Positions 31,721-43,451 of a stretch of DNA of 64,000 bases are shown in pieces. Location: contig NZ_JBGGTQ010000005.1 of the NCBI RefSeq assembly GCF_041320705.1, positions 124,001 to 188,000 of the forward strand, read 5' to 3'. Made by a program: the position numbers and the translations under genes. The DNA is from Kineococcus mangrovi. Lineage in GTDB: Bacteria > Actinomycetota > Actinomycetes > Actinomycetales > Kineococcaceae. The notes below the pieces were generated by a model. It was not told the DNA's origin. It did no database searches and saw only the letters and a program-made list of their open reading frames with translations. Position 1 is the stretch's first letter. Each line of letters starts with the position of its first letter.

Positions 31721-32215
31721 TCAGCCGTGCTCGACGGCGCGGCGGGCGTCGGCGTTCAGCACGCCCCAGGCGATGAACTCGTCGCACAGCGTCGTCGCGG
31801 GGACGTCGTAGATGACGGCGAGGGTGCGCAGGTCGTCGGCGCGGATCGACAGGACCCGGCCGTTGTAGTCGCCGCGCTGGGACTGGATGGTCTTCGCGTA
31901 GCGGTCCAGGGGGCCGGCCTTCTCGGCGGGCACCTCCTGGAGGCGCTCGAGGTCCAGCACGAGCCGCGGCGGCGGCTCGGAGCTGCCCTGCGGGGCGCCT
32001 TCGGGGAGCAGGGCGGAGACGGGGACCCCGTAGAAGTCCGCCAGTTCAGCCAGTCGCTGGACGGTCACCGCACGGTCGCCGCGTTCGTAGGAGCCCACGA
32101 CGACGGCCTTCCACCGTCCCTCGGACTTCTCTTCGACGCCGTGCAGGGACAGCCCCTGTTGGGTACGGATGGCGCGAAGGCGCGATCCGAGTGCGCGGGA
32201 GTAGTCCGATGCCAT
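31721..32215 (-). CDS. bldD: Developmental transcription regulator BldD (c-di-GMP-binding)
   Basis: 164-residue regulator starting MASDYSRALGSRLRAIRTQQ. The N-terminal XRE-type helix-turn-helix (about 8-70) includes SLHGVEEKSEGRWKAVVVGSYERGDR. The C-terminal domain carries the cyclic-di-GMP signature RGD-X8-RxxD, here R114-G-D116 and R125-A-D-D128, the same numbering as in Streptomyces BldD. In Streptomyces, c-di-GMP drives BldD dimerisation and repression of development genes. A TTGACG/GACGAT promoter places the likely transcription start at or next to the ATG, and no Shine-Dalgarno is visible, so the mRNA is probably leaderless. A BldD-box-like sequence lies in the promoter spacer. The frame is open 26 codons further upstream, but homology starts here. 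Confidence 0.95.
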   Translation of the reverse strand: MASDYSRALGSRLRAIRTQQGLSLHGVEEKSEGRWKAVVVGSYERGDRAVTVQRLAELADFYGVPVSALLPEGAPQGSSEPPPRLVLDLERLQEVPAEKAGPLDRYAKTIQSQRGDYNGRVLSIRADDLRTLAVIYDVPATTLCDEFIAWGVLNADARRAVEHG

Positions 32216-32221
32216 ACGAGA

Positions 32222-32251
32222 ATCGTCACGGAGCGTGAACGTCTTCGTCAA
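32222..32251 (-). promoter_or_regulatory. bldD promoter with embedded BldD-box-like operator
   Basis: Minus strand -35 TTGACG (32251-32246), 18-base spacer, -10 GACGAT (32227-32222), with ATG 7 bases on. The palindrome TCACGGAGCGTGA at 32226-32238 overlaps the spacer and -10 and matches the reported BldD box TNACNC(A/T)GNGTNA with one mismatch, suggesting autorepression. Confidence 0.6.
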
Positions 32252-32312
32252 GCTGACCTGCCGTTTCGCACACCGTTTCCGGGGTATCACCACTCTCTCG
32301 GCACCGAAACCG

Positions 32313-32325
32313 TTACTCCGTGTGA
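32313..32325. promoter_or_regulatory. Second BldD-box-like sequence
   Basis: TTACTCCGTGTGA fits TNACNC(A/T)GNGTNA at all fixed positions except the central A/T. An overlapping inverted repeat TGTGAG-N8-CTCACA spans 32321-32340. Located between bldD and the pyrR leader, so it could affect either gene. Confidence 0.45.
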
Positions 32326-32405
32326 GCGTTTGATCTCACAACGACACGCGGCGGCCACCGTCGGTCGGCACCGTGCCCCCGGGCGGGGGGACCAGCCTGC
32401 TCCTG

Positions 32406-32411
32406 TAGGGT
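32406..32411 (+). promoter_or_regulatory. Possible -10 element (TAGGGT) of the pyr operon
   Basis: TGTAGGGT about 55 bases upstream of the PyrR-binding element; no clear -35. Weak, placed by position only. Confidence 0.35.
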
Positions 32412-32464
32412 CGGGCGTGACCACCGCGGCACGCCCAGGCTCCGTGCGGGCCCGGTGAAGACGT

Positions 32465-32500
32465 CCTTTAAGGATCCGTCCCGTGAGGCGGGGAAGGAGG
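32465..32500 (+). promoter_or_regulatory. PyrR-binding RNA element overlapping the pyrR ribosome-binding site
   Basis: Contains CCTTTAA, then GTCCCGTGAGGCGGGGAAGG, matching the conserved PyrR anti-antiterminator pattern (UUUAA ... GUCCNGNGAGGC...AAGG). The 3' part merges with the AAGGAGG Shine-Dalgarno of pyrR (32494-32500), and no terminator hairpin follows. Translational repression by UMP-PyrR is therefore more likely than Bacillus-type attenuation. Confidence 0.8.
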
Positions 32501-32506
32501 TCAGCA

Positions 32507-33079
32507 GTGAACGCTGTCCCTGAACGGCAGGACTCCCGGGTGCTCCTCGAGGCCCCGGACATCGCCCGCGCCGTGACGCGCATCGCGCACGAGCTGCTGG
32601 AGACCAACAAGGGCCCGGACGACCTCGTCCTGCTCGGCATCCCGACGAGGGGAGTGCCGCTGGCCCGCCGGCTCGCGGCCCGGCTCGCCGAGGTCGAGGG
32701 GACGACCGTCCCGACGGGCTCGCTCGACGTCACCATGTACCGCGACGACCTGCGCCGGCACCCGACCCGCGCGCTGCTGCCGACGGAGCTGCCGGCCGGG
32801 GGCGTCGACGACAAGGTCGTGGTCCTCGTCGACGACGTCCTGTGCTCCGGGCGCACCATCCGGTCCGCCCTCGACGCGATCAACGACCTCGGCCGCCCGC
32901 GTGCCGTCCGGCTCGCCGTCCTCGTCGACCGCGGGCACCGCGAGCTGCCCATCCGGGCCGACCACGTCGGCAAGAACCTGCCGACCTCGGCGGCGGAGCG
33001 GGTCAGCGTCCAGCTCACCGAGCTCGACGGCCGCGACGCCGTCCTCATCACCGGCGGGACCACGGGCGGGGGCGAGTGA
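32507..33079 (+). CDS. pyrR: Pyrimidine operon regulator PyrR / uracil phosphoribosyltransferase
   Basis: 190 residues. GTG at 32507 preceded at 6 bases by AAGGAGG. Type I phosphoribosyltransferase fold with the PRPP loop [21 protein letters not shown]-terminal [38 protein letters not shown] and the PyrR-typical [16 protein letters not shown] and [18 protein letters not shown]. It binds the leader element just upstream in response to UMP/UTP and so controls its own operon. Stop overlaps pyrB (TGATG). Confidence 0.96.
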   Translation: MNAVPERQDSRVLLEAPDIARAVTRIAHELLETNKGPDDLVLLGIPTRGVPLARRLAARLAEVEGTTVPTGSLDVTMYRDDLRRHPTRALLPTELPAGGVDDKVVVLVDDVLCSGRTIRSALDAINDLGRPRAVRLAVLVDRGHRELPIRADHVGKNLPTSAAERVSVQLTELDGRDAVLITGGTTGGGE

Positions 33080-34038
33080 TGCGGCACCTGCTGTCCGCGG
33101 CCGACCTGGACCGCGACGCCGCCGTGCGCGTCCTGGACGTCGCCGAGGAGATGGCCGCCACCCAGCGGCGGGAGATCAAGAAGCTGCCCACCCTGCGCGG
33201 GCGCACGGTCGTCAACCTCTTCTTCGAGGACTCCACCCGCACGCGCACGTCCTTCGAGGCGGCCGCCAAGCGCCTCAGCGCCGACGTCATCAACTTCTCG
33301 GCCAAGGGCTCCAGCGTCTCCAAGGGCGAGAGCCTGAAGGACACCGCGCTGACCCTGGAGGCCATGGGCGCCGACGCCGTCGTCGTCCGGCACGGCTCCT
33401 CCGGCGCGCCGCACCGCCTCGCCCACGCCGGCTGGACGCGCGGGGCCGTCGTCAACGCCGGCGACGGCACGCACGAGCACCCCACCCAGGCCCTGCTCGA
33501 CGCGTACACGATGCGCCGCCACCTGCGCGGCGGCCGCGGTGACCTCGCGGGCGCGAACGTCGTCGTCGTCGGCGACGTGCTGCACTCGCGCGTCGCGCGC
33601 TCGAACGTCCTGCTCCTGCACACCCTCGGCGCGCACGTCACGCTCGTGGCGCCGCCGACCCTGCTGCCGGTCGGGGTCGAGACCTGGCCGTGCGCGACGT
33701 CGCACGACCTGGACGCGACGCTGCTGCAGGGCGAACCGGACGCGGTCATGATGCTGCGCGTGCAGGCCGAGCGGATGGACGCCTCGAAGGGTTCGTTCTT
33801 CCCCTCCGCGCGCGAGTACAGCCGCCGGTACGGCCTGGGGCGCGAGCGGCTCGGCGTGCTGCCGGACGACACGATCGTCATGCACCCCGGCCCGATGAAC
33901 CGCGGCCTGGAGATCTCCGCGGAGGCCGCCGACTCGGTGCGCTCCACGATCGTCGAGCAGGTCGGCAACGGCGTCGCCGTGCGGATGGCCGTGCTCTACC
34001 TGCTGCTGGCCGGCGAGCTCCCGGGAGGGGACGCGTGA
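33079..34038 (+). CDS. pyrB: Aspartate carbamoyltransferase catalytic subunit
   Basis: 319-residue cytoplasmic enzyme forming carbamoyl-aspartate. Carbamoyl-phosphate loop [62 protein letters not shown] and [12 protein letters not shown] are all in place. No pyrI regulatory subunit is present, as usual in actinobacteria. Overlaps pyrC by GTGA. Confidence 0.98.
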   Translation: MRHLLSAADLDRDAAVRVLDVAEEMAATQRREIKKLPTLRGRTVVNLFFEDSTRTRTSFEAAAKRLSADVINFSAKGSSVSKGESLKDTALTLEAMGADAVVVRHGSSGAPHRLAHAGWTRGAVVNAGDGTHEHPTQALLDAYTMRRHLRGGRGDLAGANVVVVGDVLHSRVARSNVLLLHTLGAHVTLVAPPTLLPVGVETWPCATSHDLDATLLQGEPDAVMMLRVQAERMDASKGSFFPSAREYSRRYGLGRERLGVLPDDTIVMHPGPMNRGLEISAEAADSVRSTIVEQVGNGVAVRMAVLYLLLAGELPGGDA

Positions 34039-35321
34039 AGACCCTGATCCAGAACGTCACGCTCGGGAGCGGGCAGACCGACCTCCTGCTCGCCGACGGG
34101 GTCGTGGCCGCCGTCGGACCGGGGCTGTCCGCGGAGGCCGCGACCGTCCTCGACGCCAGCGGGCTGCGGGCCCTGCCCGGTCTGGTCGACCTGCACACCC
34201 ACCTGCGCGAACCGGGCCGCGAGGACGCCGAGACCGTCGAGTCCGGCACCCGCAGCGCCGCCCGCGGCGGGTACACCTCCGTCTTCGCCATGGCCAACAC
34301 CCTCCCCGTCGCCGACACCGCCGGCGTCGTGGAGCAGGTCCAGCGGCTCGGGGAGGAGGCCGGCTGGGTCGACGTGCGCCCCGTCGGAGCCGTCACCGTG
34401 GGCCTGGCCGGGCAGCAGCTCGCCGAGCTCGGGGCCATGGCCGACTCCCGCGCCGCCGTCCGCGTCTTCTCCGACGACGGGCACTGCGTCTCCGACGCGG
34501 TCCTCATGCGGCGGGCGCTGGAGTACGTCAAGGCCTTCGACGGCGTCATCGCCCAGCACGCCCAGGAGCCGCGGCTCACCGAGGGCGCGCAGATGAACGA
34601 GGGCGTCGTCTCGGCCGTCCTCGGTCTGCGCGGGTGGCCCTCGGTCGCCGAGGAGGCGGTCATCGCCCGCGACGTCCTGCTCGCCGACCACGTCGGCTCG
34701 CGCCTGCACGTGTGCCACCTCTCGACCCGCGGGTCCGTCGAGATCGTCCGCTGGGCCAAGCAGCGCGGGGTCCAGGTGACCGCGGAGGTCACCCCGCACC
34801 ACCTGCTCCTCACCGACGAGCTGGTCCGCGGCTACGACCCGGTCTACAAGGTGAACCCGCCGCTGCGCACCCAGGCCGACGTCGAGGCCGTCCGCGAGGG
34901 CCTGGCCGACGGGACGATCGACGTCGTCGCCACCGACCACGCCCCGCACCCGGTCGAGGCCAAGGACTGCGAGTGGTCGGCCGCCGCGATGGGCATGACC
35001 GGGCTGGAGACGGCGCTGTCCGTCGTCCAGCACGCGATGGTCGACACCGGCCTCATGGGCTGGGACACGCTCGTGGACCGGATGTCCAGCGCCCCGGCCC
35101 GCATCGGCCGCCTCGCCGGGCACGGCCTGCCGCTGGAGGTGGGCAACCCGGCCAACCTCGTGCTCGTCGACACCGCCGCGCGGTGGACGGTCGACCCGGC
35201 GGCGATGGCCACGGCCGGGCGGAACTCCCCGTTCCGCGGAACGGAGCTGCCCGGGAAGGTCGTCGCGACGTTCCTGCACGGGCGGCCCACCGTCCTCGAC
35301 TCCGAGCTGGTGACGCCGTGA
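34035..35321 (+). CDS. pyrC: Dihydroorotase
   Basis: 428-residue zinc amidohydrolase closing carbamoyl-aspartate to dihydroorotate. Metal ligands in [12 protein letters not shown] near the N-terminus, QHAQEP and HVCHLST in the middle, and the catalytic Asp in VVATDHAPH. Type I (long) dihydroorotase. Starts GTG on the pyrB stop and its own stop overlaps the next gene (GTGA). Confidence 0.98.
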   Translation: MKTLIQNVTLGSGQTDLLLADGVVAAVGPGLSAEAATVLDASGLRALPGLVDLHTHLREPGREDAETVESGTRSAARGGYTSVFAMANTLPVADTAGVVEQVQRLGEEAGWVDVRPVGAVTVGLAGQQLAELGAMADSRAAVRVFSDDGHCVSDAVLMRRALEYVKAFDGVIAQHAQEPRLTEGAQMNEGVVSAVLGLRGWPSVAEEAVIARDVLLADHVGSRLHVCHLSTRGSVEIVRWAKQRGVQVTAEVTPHHLLLTDELVRGYDPVYKVNPPLRTQADVEAVREGLADGTIDVVATDHAPHPVEAKDCEWSAAAMGMTGLETALSVVQHAMVDTGLMGWDTLVDRMSSAPARIGRLAGHGLPLEVGNPANLVLVDTAARWTVDPAAMATAGRNSPFRGTELPGKVVATFLHGRPTVLDSELVTP

Positions 35322-35848
35322 AGTGGGTCGCGGTCATCCTGCTGGTCCTCGCCCTGCTCCTGCTGTGGCGCATGATGTTCATGGGCTACCGGAGCCGGGC
35401 GCTGCGGCAGAAGAAGGAGTTCCCCCGCCCCCTGGGCAGCCGGGACTGGAAGGGCCTGCGCGACGCCGTCGACGGGGTCTACGTCTCCACGACGGACGCC
35501 GAGAACGCCCTCGACCGCATCGCGGCGCACGGGCTGGGGACGCGTAGCGCGGTCTCGGTGGGGTTCGTCGCCGAGGGCGTGGGCCTGCTGCGGCAGGGCG
35601 CCCGGTCCTTCGTGGTCCCGACCGCCGACATCGTCGGCGTGGGGCACGGGCCGGGGATGGTCGGCAAGTGGATGGGACGGGAGAAGGGTCTCGTCGTGCT
35701 GCGCTGGAAGCTGGGCGAGCGCGTCGTGGACACAGGGATCAAACCGCGGCACCCCGCCGAGGGCGCCAGGTTCGCGGAGCAGGTGGAGGAACTCGTGCGC
35801 ACGAAGGACCAGCAGAAGCCCACGGACGGATCGGGAGGTGCCCGGTGA
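35318..35848 (+). CDS. Membrane-anchored PH-like domain protein of the pyr operon
   Basis: 176 residues: one N-terminal TM helix ([20 protein letters not shown]) followed by a cytoplasmic domain with PH-like beta strands ([57 protein letters not shown]) and an acidic/Gln tail. The equivalent gene occupies the same place between pyrC and carA in mycobacteria (Rv1382, 'export protein') and other actinobacteria, so it is a conserved but uncharacterised operon member. Overlaps both neighbours by GTGA. Confidence 0.88.
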   Translation: MKWVAVILLVLALLLLWRMMFMGYRSRALRQKKEFPRPLGSRDWKGLRDAVDGVYVSTTDAENALDRIAAHGLGTRSAVSVGFVAEGVGLLRQGARSFVVPTADIVGVGHGPGMVGKWMGREKGLVVLRWKLGERVVDTGIKPRHPAEGARFAEQVEELVRTKDQQKPTDGSGGAR

Positions 35849-37055
35849 CGACCACGACCCGCACCCCGGCCGTGCTCGTCCTGGAGGACGGGCGCACGTT
35901 CACCGGCGAGGCCTACGGCCGCGTCGGCACCACCGTCGGCGAGGCCGTGTTCTCCACCGGCATGACCGGCTACCAGGAGACGCTGACCGACCCCAGCTAC
36001 CACCGCCAGGTCGTCGTCATGACGGCCCCGCACGTCGGGAACACCGGCTACAACGACGAGGACCAGGAGTCGGCCCGCATCTGGGTCGCCGGGTACGTCG
36101 TGCGCGACCCCGCCCGCGTGCCGTCGAACTGGCGCTCGCGGCGCTCGCTGGCCGACGAGCTCGACGCGCAGGGCGTCGTGGGGATCTCCGGCGTGGACAC
36201 CCGCGCCCTGACCCGGCACCTGCGCGAGCGCGGCGCGATGAAGGTCGGCGTGTTCTCCGGCGAGGCCGCCGCCCGCCCGGCCGCCGACCTGCTCGAGCAG
36301 GTCCAGAACGCCCCCGCCATGGTGGGCACCGACCTCGCCTCCCTCGTCAGCACCGACGAGCCCTACGTCGTCCCCGCGGTGGGGGAGCGCAGGTTCTCCG
36401 TCACCGCGGTCGACCTGGGCATCAAGTCGATGACGCCGCACCGGCTCGCCGAGCGCGGGGTGGAGGTCACCGTCGTGCCCTCGACCGCGACGCTGGAGCA
36501 GGTCCTGAGCTCCGGCCCGGGCGGCGGCGCCCCCGACGGCGTGTTCTTCTCCAACGGCCCCGGCGACCCGGCCGCGGCCACGCACGAGATCGAGGTGCTG
36601 CAAGGCGTGCTGGAGCAGCGGATCCCCTTCTTCGGGATCTGCTACGGCAACCAGCTGCTCGGTCGCGCGCTCGGGTTCGGCACGTACAAGCTCAAGTACG
36701 GCCACCGCGGCATCAACCAGCCGGTCATGGACCTGGCCACCCGCAAGGTCGAGGTCACCGCGCACAACCACGGGTTCGCCGTCGAGGGCACCGCGGGGGA
36801 GGTGCGCGACACCCCCTACGGCCGCGCCGAGGTCAGCCACGTCGGGCTCAACGACGGGGTCGTGGAGGGGTTGCGCTGCCTCGACGCGCCGGCGTTCTCC
36901 GTCCAGTACCACCCCGAGGCCGCGGCCGGCCCGCACGACGCCTCCTACCTGTTCGACCGGTTCGTCGACCTCATGACCGGCACTCCCGCCGCGCAGCTCG
37001 TCGACGACCAGGGCGAGACCGACACGACCGAGCCGACCGTTGAGAAGGACGCCTG

Positions 37056-37056
<1 letters not shown>
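35845..37056 (+). CDS. carA: Carbamoyl-phosphate synthase small (glutamine amidotransferase) subunit
   Basis: 403 residues. N-terminal CPSase-S domain ([36 protein letters not shown]) and C-terminal class I GATase with the nucleophile in [16 protein letters not shown] and the His/Glu pair in [11 protein letters not shown]. Supplies ammonia to CarB. Short unconserved tail. GTG start on the preceding stop; TGATG junction with carB. Confidence 0.98.
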
Positions 37057-40369
<3,313 letters not shown>

Positions 40370-40373
<4 letters not shown>

Positions 40374-41209
40374 GGTTCGGCGCCCGGCTCGCCGCGGCGG
40401 TCACCGCGCACGGTCCGCTGTGCGCGGGGATCGACCCGCACACCCCGCTGCTCGCGGCGTGGGGGTTGCCCGACGACGCGGCCGGGGTCGAGCGGTTCGG
40501 CCGGACCGTCGTGGAGGCCCTCGCCGGGCACGTCGCGGCCGTGAAGCCGCAGGCGGCGTTCTTCGAGCGGCACGGCTCCCGCGGGGTCGCGGCCCTCGAA
40601 CGGGTCGTCGCCGACGCCCGGGCCGCGGGGCTGCTGACGATCGTCGACGCCAAGCGCGGCGACATCGGCTCGACGATGGCCGGGTACGCGGACGCGTTCG
40701 TCGGCGACTCCCCGCTGGCCGGGGACGCCGTGACCGTCTCGCCCTACCTGGGGTTCGGGTCGCTGCGGCCGCTGCTCGACCTCGCCGCCCGGCACGGGCG
40801 GGGTGTGTTCGTCCTCGCGCTGACGTCGAACCCCGAGGGCGCCGCGGTCCAGCACGCCGTGGGCGCCGACGGTCGGTCGGTCGCCCGCGCGGTGGCCGAG
40901 GCCGCGGCCGTCGAGAACGCCGGCGCGGCCCCGCACGGGGACGTCGGGCTCGTCGTGGGAGCGACGGTGGGGTCCGCGGTCACCGATCTCGGCATCGACC
41001 TCGACGCCGTCAACGGGCCCCTGCTCGCCCCCGGGGTGGGGGCCCAGGGCGCGACCGCGCACGACCTGCGCCGGGTGTTCGGCGACGCCCGCCGGCTCGT
41101 GCTGGCCGCCAGCTCCCGGGAGGTGCTGACCGCGGGGCCCTCGACCGCGGCGCTGCGCGACGCGGCCCGCCGTTCGGCGGACGCCGTGGCCACCGCGCTC
41201 GCCGGGTGA
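40370..41209 (+). CDS. pyrF: Orotidine 5'-phosphate decarboxylase (type 2)
   Basis: 279-residue TIM-barrel enzyme giving UMP. Catalytic motif [16 protein letters not shown], substrate loops [14 protein letters not shown] and [11 protein letters not shown], and the C-terminal [11 protein letters not shown]. This is the longer actinobacterial/myxobacterial subfamily. It is the last clear pyr-operon member; mihF, which often follows, is displaced to 49357. Confidence 0.97.
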
Positions 41210-41271
41210 GGCGTCCGGGCGGTGCCTACGATGGCTGACGTGCTGTCCCGCGTCCCCACCCCGGCCCGTCG

Positions 41272-41553
41272 ATGCCCTCGCGCATGATCGCCCGCGGGCT
41301 CGCCGCGCTGACCGTGACCGCCGTCGAGGTGGGGCACGACGAGCTCGAGGCGCGCCGGCAGGTCGGGGCCTTCCTGCAGAACCTCGCGATCGACCCCGTC
41401 GTCGTGCTGCAGGAGGCCGTCGACGCCGTCGCCGAGCTCGCCCCCGCCGAGATGCGCGAGGCCAGCGGGGAGCGGCAGCTCCTCGCCGCCCTCGAGGCGC
41501 GGTCGTGGCTGGAGCGGATGAGCCTCGACAGCGCGCGCGGCGTCCCGCTCTGA
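41272..41553 (+). CDS. Small hypothetical protein downstream of pyrF
   Basis: 93 residues (or 89 from the ATG at 41284); no family recognised. Helical, amphipathic and acidic (AVEVGHDELEARRQVGAFLQ, VLQEAVDAVAELAPAEMREA). A -10-like TACGAT at 41227-41232 lies 40 bases upstream, so it may be transcribed on its own. The coding call rests on consistent third-position G/C and the sensible composition; no Shine-Dalgarno is obvious. Confidence 0.5.
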   Translation: MPSRMIARGLAALTVTAVEVGHDELEARRQVGAFLQNLAIDPVVVLQEAVDAVAELAPAEMREASGERQLLAALEARSWLERMSLDSARGVPL

Positions 41554-41596
41554 GGGGTTCCTGTCGCCGGCGGCCTCGCCGTGCGGCCGGTCGCGC

Positions 41597-41986
41597 TCAG
41601 TCCCGGGAGTCCCCGAGATCCACGTGGTCCGTGGACCACGGACCGACGGCTGTGCCGATGAGGACGGTGTCCTGCTCGGCGCCGTCGAAGTGCACCGCGC
41701 CGGCCGGCACGTGCAGGAAACTGCCGGTGGGGTGGCGCACCGCGGTGTCCCGGTCGAAGACGTCGCCGTACCCCAGGCGCAGTTCGCCGCGAGCGACGAC
41801 CAGGTGCGCGTCGGCGGTGTGCGCGTGCGGTCGGTCCCAGACCCCGGCCGGGATGAAGAAGGCGTAGGTGAAGGTCTTCCCCGGCTCCCGGGTGCCGACC
41901 AGCGTGGCCGACCGGGTGCCGTCCGGGTTGGTCCGTTCCCAGGCGATGTCGTCGACGGTCGTGGCGAACGCAGTCGTGGTGCTCAC
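41597..41986 (-). CDS. Cupin-domain protein
   Basis: 129 residues, a single double-stranded beta-helix. The two cupin motifs are recognisable: AGVWDRPHAHTADAHLVVARGEL (metal-binding His pair and Glu-equivalent region) and PTGSFLHVPAGAVHFDGAEQ. Small stand-alone cupins of this type bind metals or small ligands; substrate unknown. It converges on the small gene downstream of pyrF. Confidence 0.85.
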   Translation of the reverse strand: MSTTTAFATTVDDIAWERTNPDGTRSATLVGTREPGKTFTYAFFIPAGVWDRPHAHTADAHLVVARGELRLGYGDVFDRDTAVRHPTGSFLHVPAGAVHFDGAEQDTVLIGTAVGPWSTDHVDLGDSRD

Positions 41987-42279
41987 GACCGCACTGCAGG
42001 ACGCGGCGACGTGGGACCGTCACGGCACCGGTGCCGGTGGCGACGCAGCTCGACCGGCCGAGCGTCCGTGGGCCACGTGCCGCTGCACCTCGGACGACCT
42101 GGCTCTTCGGGTGTCCGGGTGGGTGGTTCACCCCGCCCGGCGCCGACGTCGTCGCCGGGGTCGGTTCCCTCAGCGGCCGGCAGAACCCGAGTGCGGTGGT
42201 CGCCGACGTCGCGGAACCGGTGCGCCAGGCGTCGGGTCTTCTCGACGACCGGGGTTGACAGCCTCGGTGCCGTCGTTGC
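41987..42279. other. Non-coding or decayed stretch
   Basis: No intact gene or clear regulatory site seen upstream of the cupin gene. It probably includes the degraded 3' end of the adjacent pseudogene. Confidence 0.5.
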
Positions 42280-42856
42280 CGGGCCGGGCCGTCGTCGAAG
42301 CAGACCAGGACCTCGGTCAGGGTCCGCACGGTGGTGGTGGCCGGGGAGTTCCCGGCTGCGGCGTCGTCGAGGAACCGCAGGACGGCTTCAGCCTCGACGG
42401 CGGGCGTGGAGCGGGAGAACTGCTCGCCGGCCTCGGCGCGCGTCAGTTCGATGACCACCAGGTCGCGGCCGATCGCCCGGACGATCACCGCGACCTGCTC
42501 ACGCCGGCTGGTCCGGGCCGGACCGGTCGGCAGAGCGCTGAGCGCGGTGGGGTCCTGGCCGCGCAGAGCGGCCGTGGCCACGTCGGCGATGTCGCGCTCG
42601 TGGAAGAGGCGGTCAGGGTGTCGGGTTGGTGCAGCGACGCCCCACCCCAGGGCGTCGGTGGCCAGCACCAGGGGAAGGTCTCGACCCCCTGCGGGAACCG
42701 ACCTGGTCGGGGACGGCGCTTGGAGGCCCGCTCCGGCACCCCCGCAGCGGAGAGGTTCGCCACCACGCGAGAACCGACACCCCCGCTGGCGCCCGTGACG
42801 AGGGTCGGCTTGCTGGCGCTGGTGGTCTCGGGGCTGGTGATGTCGTCGAGGGCCAT
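42280..42856 (-). pseudogene. Decayed NmrA-like NAD(P)-binding protein gene
   Basis: The start is intact: AAGGAG, then ATG at 42856 and a Rossmann N-terminus (SKPTLVTGASGGVGSRVVAN, AAGVPERASKRRP). After ~55 codons the frame is lost. A different frame then gives the C-terminal half of the same family (HERDIADVATAALRGQD, REQVAVIVRAIGRDL, EAEAVLRFLDDAA, TVRTLTEV). Roughly 70-80 residues that normally lie between the two parts are missing, so there is both a deletion and a frameshift. End coordinate is approximate. Confidence 0.7.
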
Positions 42857-43363
42857 GACTCTCCTTCTCGGGCACGGTGCTTCGTGCGCCAGGGGGCCGA
42901 TGGCCGACGAGGCGTTCCGACGCCGCACCTCGCCCTCACTGACAGCACCCTGTTCCGGACCGTCCATCGCGGCGCGTCACCCGAGTGGACCGTCCCCGGA
43001 CCCGTTCGACGTCCGCAGGCAGCGGTGGCGAAGACCGCCCAGTCGGCGACTGGCCCTCGGGCCGCGAGGTGGTCTGCTCCGCACCCGCGCCCGCGAGAAC
43101 CCCGCGCACCGCGCTGGAGGTGCAGGTCTCGCGGTTGCGGGTGCTCGGGAGATCACGGCGTTCCACCTCGATGAGGGGCGGACGCAGCTCGACCGCTCGT
43201 TCCCCGGTGCCCCGCACCTGACGTCGGTCGCGCGAGAAGACAGGTCGTCCGACCTGCCCGCAGATCCGAGAGCCGACAATCTGCCCACATCGGAGCTGAT
43301 GAATGAGGCAATCCTCAGCAGGAACCGCGCATGTAACAACTTTGTGACAAGACTGAAGCGGTC
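42857..43363. other. Intergenic stretch, possibly with a sigma-factor/SnoaL-like remnant
   Basis: No intact gene. On the + strand around 43100-43230 a short segment (AREITAFHLDEG ... RSFPGAPHL) recalls the C-terminal end of SnoaL-tailed ECF sigma factors, but it is interrupted and too short to call. The local base composition drops after about 43230. Confidence 0.35.
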
Positions 43364-43392
43364 TTGGTGATCACCCGGTCATGTCCTAGCGT
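43364..43392 (+). promoter_or_regulatory. Promoter of the peptide ABC-transporter operon
   Basis: TTGGTG (43364-43369), 17-base spacer, TAGCGT (43387-43392), about 60 bases before the first gene. Confidence 0.55.
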
Positions 43393-43451
43393 CAGCCCTC
43401 GCACGCACTGAAGCAGGACCTTCCGAACCGTACGCCAGAACGAGGACGTCG

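Noticed and set aside
43100-43230. Possible SnoaL-tailed sigma-factor remnant
   Set aside because: Only ~25 suggestive residues split over frames; too weak to annotate as a pseudogene.
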